Origin: Pseudarthrobacter sp. W1I19
Lineage (GTDB): Bacteria; Actinomycetota; Actinomycetes; Actinomycetales; Micrococcaceae
Direction of reading: 5' to 3'
Assembly (NCBI RefSeq): GCF_030817835.1
Contig: NZ_JAUSZR010000001.1
Coordinates: 4,464,001 to 4,528,000, forward strand
DNA: 64,000 nt
Made by a program: the position numbers and the translations under genes. The notes under the pieces were generated by a model. That model searched no databases. It was not told the origin of the DNA and saw nothing but the letters and a program-made list of their open reading frames with translations. Shown piece after piece: positions 33,243-40,097 of the stretch. How positions within the stretch are numbered: the first letter of the stretch is position 1; each line of letters begins with the position of its first letter.

Positions 33243-34010
33243 CTACTTCTTCTCTTCGACGGTGATAGTCCAGGAACCGAAGTTGGCTGCCTTCACGTCC
33301 AGGTAGTAGTTGCCTGCTCCCTTGTGGATCGCGGTCTCGCCGGCTTCGTCCTTCTGAAGCATCTTGATGGGGATTCCACCATCCTTAGTGATGTCCACGC
33401 CTTCCTTCTCCAGGTAGATGGCACCGACGGCCATTGACTGGCCATTCATCTGCTGGGCACCAGTGAAGGAGTAAACGAGACGTGTGCTCTTGCCGGATAG
33501 CGCGAACGCCTGGCTTGCCATGTCACTTGATCCGGTCAGCTCCGCTACCTTGGTCCAGGTTGCCTCCGCTGCGGGTGCGGCCGGTTCAGCAGCTGCAGGG
33601 GCCGCGGGAGCTGCCACCACGGGGGCCGCGGCGTCATTTGCGGGAGCTGTGGCCGGTGCAGCGCCGCCACGTGCGGCGTTGATGATGATGCTCAGGACGA
33701 TGAAGGCAGCCGTAACGATGAAGGCAATCTTCTTGTGCTTGTCGTAGCCCTCCAGAGGGAGGCCTTGCTTGTCCCGGGCCTTGTTGGTGAGGATCAGGAT
33801 GAGGTCGATAAGTGCCCAGATACCGAAGCCGCCGATGGTGACGAGCTTGAGGATGCCTGTGCCGATTTTGCCGAGGTAGAAACGGTCAACGCCGAGGACG
33901 CCGAGCAGAAGGGCCAGCAGCCATGTGGTGAGGAATGACTTGGAGCTCACCTGGGGCGGGCCATATGTCTGGGCCGGAGGATACGGGGCGAGGTGGGGGT
34001 TGTGGCTCAT
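33243..34010 (-). CDS. TM2-domain membrane protein with Ala/Pro linker and C-terminal sensor-like domain
   Basis: 255 residues from an ATG with AAAGGA upstream; longer frames to 34115 lack this. Residues about 23-78 form a TM2 domain with two helices and the loop GVDRFYLGKIGTG. A third helix follows (KIAFIVTAAFIVLSIIINAA), then an Ala/Pro-rich linker of about 45 residues and a beta-rich extracytoplasmic domain of about 100 residues (WTKVAELTGSSDMASQAFAL to AANFGSWTITVEEKK). TM2 proteins are widespread and mostly uncharacterised. The C-terminal domain resembles small exported ligand-binding folds by strand pattern only. Confidence 0.82.
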   Translation of the reverse strand: MSHNPHLAPYPPAQTYGPPQVSSKSFLTTWLLALLLGVLGVDRFYLGKIGTGILKLVTIGGFGIWALIDLILILTNKARDKQGLPLEGYDKHKKIAFIVTAAFIVLSIIINAARGGAAPATAPANDAAAPVVAAPAAPAAAEPAAPAAEATWTKVAELTGSSDMASQAFALSGKSTRLVYSFTGAQQMNGQSMAVGAIYLEKEGVDITKDGGIPIKMLQKDEAGETAIHKGAGNYYLDVKAANFGSWTITVEEKK

Positions 34011-34867
34011 GAGAGTCCTTTCAGAGGACACCCGGCCGCGGAGCGATGCGAAGCGTGCGGAGTGGGTGCGGTGATGGACGTCCATTGAGGGAACCCGGGC
34101 ACGTTTGCTTGGCAAGCGGTTATACGGACAGAGCAGCGGCGTGCGAACACCACATGATCACTTCCCCCAATAGCGTCACGGGTTTGTTGCCCGTGTTTCG
34201 GATGCTACACCCGGGATGCGACGAGGAACATTTTTCGCCCGAAGATTACCGCTGACGGCTGCTCTTTCTAGGTGCTGTGGTCCCCCGGACATGAGCCTGT
34301 CCAGCTTTTCCTCGACTTTGTCGACCTTGAATTCGGGGCCGGACATTTCCGTGCAGGGCTGCGCTTTACCTCGTCTGTGATGTCGCTGCGGGTCAGCCCG
34401 TGCCAGGGTCCCGCTTATCTCGGTCAGGGCCCTTACTCACGTGGTTTTCGACGATCTGCGTATCCTTTGATCGACGCCCGCGTGAGTGAAGGAGATTGAG
34501 CTCGCCGTGAAACGCTCTGGTCTCGCCCACCACCACGCGCGGAATCTTGAAGTGGATGATGGTTCCGGCAGCTCCTCTGGCGCCCGGCAGCCCGAAGCGC
34601 GGACATCCCGCCGTGGCCGTGGCCGATTGGGTCCCCGTGCTGGACGCGCCGGTAGTGGCCGTTGGCAATCACTCCCCCATTAGGGGCCCAAAGCAGCGCC
34701 GATCTGGATCCCGCCCTCTCGGAGCCTTTTCTGTGCGGCGTCATGGGCAAGCTTTGAAAACTGGATCTGTGTGGCTCGTTGGGGTTCGGGTATTGATGCA
34801 GTCTGAAATGGCATGCCTTCCCTCTGCCGGTTCACCAGGCTCAGTCTGCTGAAGAAGCGCTACCGGC
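34011..34867. other. stretch without a supported gene
   Basis: About 850 bases between the TM2 gene and the micro-membrane genes. Several overlapping frames exist on both strands; none has family motifs or good start signals. The left part must contain the TM2 promoter. Confidence 0.45.
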
Positions 34868-34987
34868 CTAATTCGCGGTGAGGGCAGCGATGATGACGGT
34901 TGCGGTTAGGACTGCCAGGACGGCCAGTATGAGGTAGCCGAGCCATTTCGGTCGTTGTCGATGAGGGTTTATGTCGATGTATGGCAT
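34868..34987 (-). CDS. 39-residue single-pass membrane protein
   Basis: Begins MPYIDINPHRQRPKWLGYLI, followed by a helix of about 20 hydrophobic residues ending TATVIIAALTAN. The basic segment before the helix suggests the N-terminus stays in the cytoplasm. It starts three bases after the stop of another small membrane gene, so the two are probably made together. It is not recognised; small membrane partners of respiratory or transport complexes look like this. Confidence 0.55.
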   Translation of the reverse strand: MPYIDINPHRQRPKWLGYLILAVLAVLTATVIIAALTAN

Positions 34988-34990
34988 CGT

Positions 34991-35125
34991 CTATTGCTCC
35001 CGGTTTGAGAGTGCGGCGTTTTTTCGCTTTGTCCGCCGTATCAGGATCAGGTGGGCGGTAAAAGCGAGGACAAGTGATGATCCGAGGAAGACCAGCAGGC
35101 CGGTCAGATAGTGGACAAAGTCCAA
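34991..35125 (-). CDS. 44-residue single-pass membrane protein
   Basis: From a TTG with AAAGG about ten bases upstream: MDFVHYLTGLLVFLGSSLVL, then AFTAHLILIRRTKRKNAALS. One membrane helix is followed by a strongly basic tail, giving an N-out, C-in orientation by the positive-inside rule, opposite to its downstream partner. It overlaps no longer gene in a better frame. Function unknown; the tandem arrangement with the 39-residue protein suggests a pair. Confidence 0.5.
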   Translation of the reverse strand: MDFVHYLTGLLVFLGSSLVLAFTAHLILIRRTKRKNAALSNREQ

Positions 35126-35319
35126 GAAAGGCGCCTTTCATAGGCCATTTTCGCTGATCCTAGCGCGACGAGGAGTAGATTACACAGTCAAGCTCAAAGT
35201 ATGCCGTTAGGATCCTCAAGACTTAATCAAGCTTTTCCGCCTGTTCCTTGTACCTTAGTGGTGGGTTTGAATACCGGCTGGCGCTGGGCCAGTGCGGAGT
35301 CAACCAAAACGGGGGGGCC

Positions 35320-36102
35320 GTGGGCGACCTGGGTGTGGCTGTAATCATTGAAGATGACCTGGATCTGCGCAATCTCGTGGAGGGGGTCTTCCTTCAATCC
35401 GGCTTTATCGTGCATACGGCCGAGGACGGCCGACATGGTGTGGAGGTGGTGCGGGACAAGCGGCCCGATGTGGTGACCCTGGATGTCGGGCTGCCTGATA
35501 TTGACGGCTTCGAGGTGCTGCGAAGGATTCGCCGGTTCAGCAACGCGTATGTCGTGATGCTGACGGGAAGGACCGAGGAACCTGATCTGCTGGCCGCTCT
35601 TCAGGGCGGGGCGGATGACTACATCACCAAGCCGTTCCGGCCCCGGGAAATGCGGGCACGTGTCGCGGCGATGATGCGCAGGCCAAGGAACACAAACGTT
35701 GAACCCGAGGAAGACCCGCAGCCGCTGCCGCCCGCGCCCCTGGCTGTTACCGGCGGCCCGGTCCTCGACCATGACGGGTTGAGGTTGAACCCCAGGACCC
35801 GTATCGCCACGCTGGGAGGGGCACCGCTGCAGTTGACGCGGAGCGAATTCGACCTTCTGCACGAGCTGCTCCGCGCTTCCGGTGCCGTCCTGTCACGCGC
35901 TGACCTCATTCGCGCGGTCCGGGGGAACAATTACCCCGAGGATGCTTATATCAGCGACTCCGATGAGCGCGCGGTCGAGGTGCATATCGGTAATCTTCGC
36001 CGGAAGCTCCGGGACGATCCCGAATCGCCGCGGTGGCTGCAAACGGTTCGCGGCGCCGGCTATCGGCTGGCCGCCCGCCGGCTTCCGGACGCGCCGGACT
36101 GA
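35320..36102 (+). CDS. OmpR-family response regulator
   Basis: 260 residues from the GTG at 35320, which has GGGGGG just upstream; GTG at 35335 is another option. The receiver domain (residues 5-120) has the acidic pair in IEDD, phospho-acceptor D55 in LDVGLPD, and K104 in ITKPFRP. An acidic/proline-rich linker follows. The C-terminal winged helix (LTRSEFDLLHELLRASGAVL to NLRRKLRDD and VRGAGYRLA) is OmpR-type. No histidine kinase is adjacent; the convergent neighbour is an Hpt-like protein without its histidine. The kinase must be elsewhere. Confidence 0.92.
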   Translation: MGDLGVAVIIEDDLDLRNLVEGVFLQSGFIVHTAEDGRHGVEVVRDKRPDVVTLDVGLPDIDGFEVLRRIRRFSNAYVVMLTGRTEEPDLLAALQGGADDYITKPFRPREMRARVAAMMRRPRNTNVEPEEDPQPLPPAPLAVTGGPVLDHDGLRLNPRTRIATLGGAPLQLTRSEFDLLHELLRASGAVLSRADLIRAVRGNNYPEDAYISDSDERAVEVHIGNLRRKLRDDPESPRWLQTVRGAGYRLAARRLPDAPD

Positions 36103-36125
36103 CCCCGTCTAGGTTGTGACAAGTT

Positions 36126-36587
36126 CTATCCGCGGTGCTGGAGATACTGTGCCTGAAGTTCTTCCACGGTGGCTCGCCCGTGAACTGAAATCAGCTCCCG
36201 GACCGATCCTCCGCTGAGGTCGCCCCCACGAACCGCGGACTCCAAGGCCTGCGCCAGGCCTGCCAGGCGCCGCGCCCCCACCATGGTGGAAGAGACCTTC
36301 AGGCTGATGGCCGCATCCAGCGCTGCGGCACGGTCCTCATGTGCAAGTGATGCCATGAGGCGGCGCTCCCGCTGTTCCCACAGCCCCACGTAGTCCTTCG
36401 CGAAATTCGTGGCCAGGTCCGGCTGTCCGAGCTGGTGTTCGAGATCCTGCAGCACCACTGGATCCACCAGCGGCACATTAGAGCTGCCGTCGGATGGCAC
36501 GGCCGAAGCGGGTGTCTGCGGTTCGCTTGTCGCCGCTGTTGATTTTTCACCGCCTGACGGTGTCTGTGGTGATGCTGAAATGACCAT
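36126..36587 (-). CDS. Hpt-like protein lacking the phospho-accepting histidine
   Basis: 153 residues. Residues 1-40 are Ser/Thr/Pro-rich; residues about 42-150 form an Hpt four-helix bundle (LVDPVVLQDLEHQLGQPDLA, ALDAAISLKVSSTMVGARRL, AGLAQALESAVRGG). In active Hpt domains the core reads A-A-H-S-L-K-G-S; here it is AAISLKVSS, with Ile94 in place of His, so classic phosphotransfer is not possible through this residue. It is convergent with the OmpR-type regulator. It may act as a binding decoy or structural partner for a receiver domain (inference). Confidence 0.75.
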   Translation of the reverse strand: MVISASPQTPSGGEKSTAATSEPQTPASAVPSDGSSNVPLVDPVVLQDLEHQLGQPDLATNFAKDYVGLWEQRERRLMASLAHEDRAAALDAAISLKVSSTMVGARRLAGLAQALESAVRGGDLSGGSVRELISVHGRATVEELQAQYLQHRG

Positions 36588-36984
36588 GTTTTGAGGCTAC
36601 GTCCCTTCATGATTCCAATGCCCTGTCTTCGGCGGATCCTGCGCAAACCTTGGCGCCGCCTTGATCGGGCCCGGCCGGGAGTGCGAGCACTGGCTGAGCC
36701 GCCCGTTTGCGGGGAGGTCCGTGGGCCTGCCCGTTGTTTTCCCAGTTTTCTTTGGGCATTGCCGCTGTTTCCCTTGATTCTCCCTAGCTTTCCAAGGGTT
36801 CCCCGAAGTTAATCCAAGGAACGGATTTTTATGGTTTTGCCGCTGTTAGCTTCGAGATGTCGATGTGATGCGGACGGAGTTTCGGTCCGTGTCCGTTGGC
36901 AGCGGCATCCAGTTGTACCTGGGGGTTGCAACCGCCGCGGAGCCCGCTCAGGGGCTGCCGGGCTTCCTACCTGAAAGAGAAACC
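36588..36984. promoter_or_regulatory. long leader region before the exported protein
   Basis: About 400 bases without a gene. Within it GCCGCTG at 36839 can pair with CAGCGGC at 36900, enclosing a hairpin built on ACGGA/TCCGT at 36874-36890. GGTTGCAACC, a ten-base palindrome, follows at about 36924. A folded 5' leader is plausible; no known riboswitch consensus was recognised. Confidence 0.35.
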
Positions 36985-37383
36985 ATGCGCACTTCTGCAA
37001 AGATCGTCACCGCCCTGTCCGTCACCGGCCTGGCCCTCGCCGCCGGCTCCGCCTTCACCGGCGCCGGCCTCGTCAACGCCGCCGGATCAAGCCAGTTCGT
37101 CGGCGGTACCGTGACCCAGAGCGTTACCGGCGCGACCCTGACCAACCTGGAATATGGCTTCACCAACGCCACGAACTCGGACGCCGTCAACAAGGTCACC
37201 CTGACCTTCGCACCAGGCGCCACAGGCAAGGCCGTCAACATTTCCCTGGCCGGTGGCACCCCCGCCGACTTTACCTGCACCGACATCGACGTCGACGGAC
37301 TCTCCATCTGTGACCCCACCGTTCCGGGAACGAGCCAGAGCGGCGTTACCAACGCGTCTGTCACCGTCACGGACGCCGTCTAA
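36985..37383 (+). CDS. small exported protein, likely SipW-type signal peptidase substrate
   Basis: 132 residues from an ATG behind GAAAGAG. The signal peptide is MRTSAKIVTALSVTGLALAA followed by GSAFTGAGLVNAAGS, with a cleavage-like VNAAG. The mature part is about 95 residues, Thr/Val/Gly-rich and acidic, of beta character (GGTVTQSVTGATLTNLEYGF, KVTLTFAPGA), with two cysteines (CTDIDVDGLSIC) that could form a disulfide. The location directly before a SipW-like signal peptidase gene and the beta-rich mature domain recall TasA/camelysin-type matrix proteins, though the sequence is not clearly that family. A strong hairpin separates the two genes. Confidence 0.7.
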   Translation: MRTSAKIVTALSVTGLALAAGSAFTGAGLVNAAGSSQFVGGTVTQSVTGATLTNLEYGFTNATNSDAVNKVTLTFAPGATGKAVNISLAGGTPADFTCTDIDVDGLSICDPTVPGTSQSGVTNASVTVTDAV

Positions 37384-37393
37384 CAATGAGCGT

Positions 37394-37436
37394 GTGAGTG
37401 GCCGGTCCGCCGGGGTGCCGGCCACTCACCCTTTTC
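37394..37436 (+). terminator. hairpin between cargo and signal peptidase genes
   Basis: GTGAGTGGCCGG pairs with CCGGCCACTCAC (12 bp), followed by CCCTTTTCTCTT. It could terminate most transcripts and let only some continue into the peptidase gene, giving far more cargo than enzyme. Confidence 0.75.
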
Positions 37437-37446
37437 TCTTCGAGCC

Positions 37447-39015
37447 ATGTCCGTCCGTTCCCGAGAGGGGTTCGCCTTGCCACAGCGGCTGACGCACCGC
37501 CTCCGCGCCGTCGTCCTTGCTGTCATCGCGATTCTGGGAGCGTGCGTTGGGGTTGTTCTGGCCAGCGGCCAGGCCGGTATCGTCATCACCCATGGCGTCA
37601 GCATGAACCCGCTCTACCACCAGGGCGATCTTGTCATCATCGCCCGTGCCTCCTCCTATGCGGTCGGCGATATCGCCGCGTATAACCTTCCGGGCCGGGA
37701 CGAGGTGGCGCTGCACCGCATTATCGGTGGCAGCGACGGGGCTTTCGTCTTCAAAGGCGACAACAACCAGTCCGTTGACCCCATCACCCCCCGCGCCGCT
37801 GATCTCGTGGGACGGGCGCTCGTCCATGTCCCCCAGGGCGGGCTGTGGTTGGGAACCCTGACCAGTCCCCCGGTCTTGGGCCTGCTGGCTTTCGCGCTGC
37901 TGGCCGGCGGGAGCGCGGCAACGACAAGGCGCCGCCGTAAACGAAGGAGAGCATCCATGTCCCGCCACATCAGTACGCGTCCCTCCACCCGGCAGGGCCT
38001 GGTCGGCCTGCCGCCCTCGCTGCGGATTTCCACGGCACTTGCCGTGGTCTTCGGCGTCGCCGGGGTTACCCTCGGTGCTTTGGCGTGGTCCGGTCCGTTG
38101 GAGGAAACGGCCGCCTCACAGGTCAAGAGCGGCACGCGGATGGACTTCTCCTACACCGCGGACGTCGGGCAAAGCGCGGCCTACGACGGGACCACGGCCA
38201 AATCACCGGACCCGGTCTTCCGGAAACTCGCCAAGACTGTCGATGTCGGTTTCAGCTATCACGGCGAGCCCGGAACGATGACCGTGACAGCGGAGTTGTC
38301 CACCCCGGGAGGCTGGCATTCCACGCTTCCCCTTACCGGCCCGGTGGATTTTGAGAGCAACGACTGCGAGGGCACGGCGCGGCTGGACCTGGCAAGCCTG
38401 GATGCCAAAGCCCAGGCCGCGTCAGCGGTCACAGGTCTTCCGGCCGGACCTGTTTCCGTCGCCCTGACCCCGGCCGTTCGGACCGCGGAGGGCGTGGAAT
38501 TCCGGCCTGAACTCAAACTCGAGCTCACACCCCTGCAGCTCACCCTCGCCGGTGGGCCGGGCACCTTGTCTGTCACTGATTCGGCCACCCATCAGCACAC
38601 CGCCATGGTGCCCCGCATGATCGGTATCAACGGGTTGTCGGTGACTGCGGCCGCTACCCGTATCATCTCGTCAGTGTTCCTGCTCGCTGCCCTGGCCACC
38701 GGAATCATCATCATCGTTTTCGCCGGCCGCTCCACCCTCGGGGACGAGGCGGCGGTGATCCGCCGCCGCTACGCAGCGTTGCTGGTGCGGGTCCACCCGA
38801 TGCCGGCGCCCCAAGGCAGGCCCGTCATCGATGTCACGACGTTCCCGACCCTGGCCAAACTGGCCGAACGCTACGGCCTGCTCGTCCTTCACTGGTCCCG
38901 CAGCGGTGTGGAAACCTTCGTGGTCCAGGACGAGAACATCACCTACCGTTACCGGGCAGGGTCAGAGCCTGCCCCCGCCGAACCCCAGCCCCAACCGGCC
39001 GACACACAGGCATAA
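37447..39015 (+). CDS. sipW: SipW-like type I signal peptidase fused to a DUF5305-like domain
   Basis: 522 residues; ATG at 37447, or TTG at 37477 with a better ribosome site (GAGAGGGG). Residues 1-150 form an S26B signal peptidase: helix AVVLAVIAILGACVGVVL, catalytic Ser52 in GVSMNPLYHQGD, and His90 in VALHRIIGG in the place where bacterial Lep has Lys, as in SipW and the eukaryotic ER enzyme. Helix 2 (PPVLGLLAFALLAGG) and a basic patch (RRRRKRRR) follow. A third helix (ISTALAVVFGVAGVTLGALA) leads to a beta-rich extracytoplasmic region of about 200 residues and a fourth helix (ISSVFLLAALATGIIIIVF). The second half looks like DUF5305. Placing it after a small exported protein suggests a dedicated processing pair. 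Confidence 0.82.
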   Translation: MSVRSREGFALPQRLTHRLRAVVLAVIAILGACVGVVLASGQAGIVITHGVSMNPLYHQGDLVIIARASSYAVGDIAAYNLPGRDEVALHRIIGGSDGAFVFKGDNNQSVDPITPRAADLVGRALVHVPQGGLWLGTLTSPPVLGLLAFALLAGGSAATTRRRRKRRRASMSRHISTRPSTRQGLVGLPPSLRISTALAVVFGVAGVTLGALAWSGPLEETAASQVKSGTRMDFSYTADVGQSAAYDGTTAKSPDPVFRKLAKTVDVGFSYHGEPGTMTVTAELSTPGGWHSTLPLTGPVDFESNDCEGTARLDLASLDAKAQAASAVTGLPAGPVSVALTPAVRTAEGVEFRPELKLELTPLQLTLAGGPGTLSVTDSATHQHTAMVPRMIGINGLSVTAAATRIISSVFLLAALATGIIIIVFAGRSTLGDEAAVIRRRYAALLVRVHPMPAPQGRPVIDVTTFPTLAKLAERYGLLVLHWSRSGVETFVVQDENITYRYRAGSEPAPAEPQPQPADTQA

Positions 39016-39134
39016 CCGGACATGTCCAGGCAGGCGTCACACCGCGGCCTTCTAACAGCCGGTCCAGTACCGGCCCCTGACGACCGCAACACTTCCCTGC
39101 TGCCGGGAGGGTAATCGGACGGCCAGGGGGCCGG

Positions 39135-39845
39135 TTGGGGGTGCGCGTATTCATCGGCAGCCGCCTTCTGCTGTGTGTGCTCGCCGCGCAGGCAGCCTTC
39201 GTCCTTGCCCTCACTGCATGGCTGCATTTCCTGGCTCCCCGCGTCCAGGAGCCGGCCGTCCTGACCGGCGTGCTCGCTTCCTTCGCCGCAGGCATGATCC
39301 TTGTGGCCGGCTGGACCCCATACCGCGGCGTGCGGGGGCACAGTGAGGAACGGAACCGGAACAACATCACTTCAAGCCTGATGGACACGGTGCTGGACAC
39401 CAGCCAGGAATGGCTCTGGGCGGTGGACGGTGCCGGAACCTTCACTTTCTCCAGCAGTGCCAGCACCACCTTGCTCGGTTACGAACCCCGCGAATTGGTG
39501 GGCAGGCCTTTCAGCCAGCATCACGGGCGATCACTTGTCCAAGGCCCGAGAGGCAGTCAACGTGGCCTTGAACGCCGCTCAGGGCTGGACAGCTGTCACT
39601 GTCTGCTGCAGGCACCGGGACGGCAGCCCGGTCCTCATGGAGATGTCCGGCAGGTCGTACCCGGCGTTGGACGGGACCGGCCGGCGATTTGAAGGGACCA
39701 ACCGCCTGCTGCCTTCCCAGGTCACGGAAACCCAGGTGGAACAGCGGGTGCGGGAACACATCCGCAGCACCGTCAAAGACGGACTGATCCTCACCGCGTT
39801 CCAGCCCATCCATGACCTGTCCGGCGGGGCCATCGGCGGGATCTC
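39135..39845 (+). pseudogene. broken membrane PAS-EAL sensor
   Basis: Begins with two membrane helices (LLLCVLAAQAAFVLALTAWL; LTGVLASFAAGMILVAGW), then a PAS domain (EWLWAVDGAGTFTFSSSAS to TLLGYEPRELVGRPFS). A frameshift near 39525-39535 moves the rest into another frame: DHLSKAREAVNVALNAAQGW, then TVKDGLILTAFQPIHDLSGG, which is the start of an EAL domain very like the one at 42710-43456. The match ends abruptly at about 39845, and unrelated DNA, coding on the other strand, follows. It is dead as a c-di-GMP enzyme. Confidence 0.75.
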
Positions 39846-40079
39846 CGGCATTTCATCAAGGCGCCTGCGGACATTGGAGAGGATGAAGGGTCGGATATAA
39901 GCGGTCACAGCATGCGAGGTAAGGGGTATCCACAACTCCGACCCCTCCCCTGCGCCCAGGGCGCAGGCGAGGGCATGGGAGGCCTCGGAAAGGTCGCTGG
40001 CGTGGCTGGTGAGCTCGGTCAATAATCTCGTATCTGGTGTATCGGGCAGGACGGCCAGGGGCTGACGGGAGATTGTCAC
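39579..40079 (-). CDS. protein of unknown function, C-terminal part probably replaced
   Basis: 166 residues from a GTG with GAGGAG upstream, 18 bases after the stop of the GGDEF-EAL gene, so likely in its operon. Residues 1-80 (LPDTPDTRLLTELTSHASDL, SEASHALACALGAGE, SHAVTAYIRPFILSNVRRRL) look like a genuine helical protein. Beyond about residue 80 the frame runs antisense to the broken PAS-EAL gene and has low-quality content, so the original gene was probably cut at about 39846 by the same rearrangement. Function unknown. Confidence 0.5.
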   Translation of the reverse strand: MTISRQPLAVLPDTPDTRLLTELTSHASDLSEASHALACALGAGEGSELWIPLTSHAVTAYIRPFILSNVRRRLDEMPEIPPMAPPDRSWMGWNAVRISPSLTVLRMCSRTRCSTWVSVTWEGSRRLVPSNRRPVPSNAGYDLPDISMRTGLPSRCLQQTVTAVQP

Positions 40080-40097
40080 GGCGATTAGTGCTCCTCT

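Noticed and set aside
36588-36984. c-di-GMP riboswitch before the exported protein
   Set aside because: Tempting because of nearby GGDEF/EAL genes, but the conserved GEMM core was not found; only generic pairing is visible.
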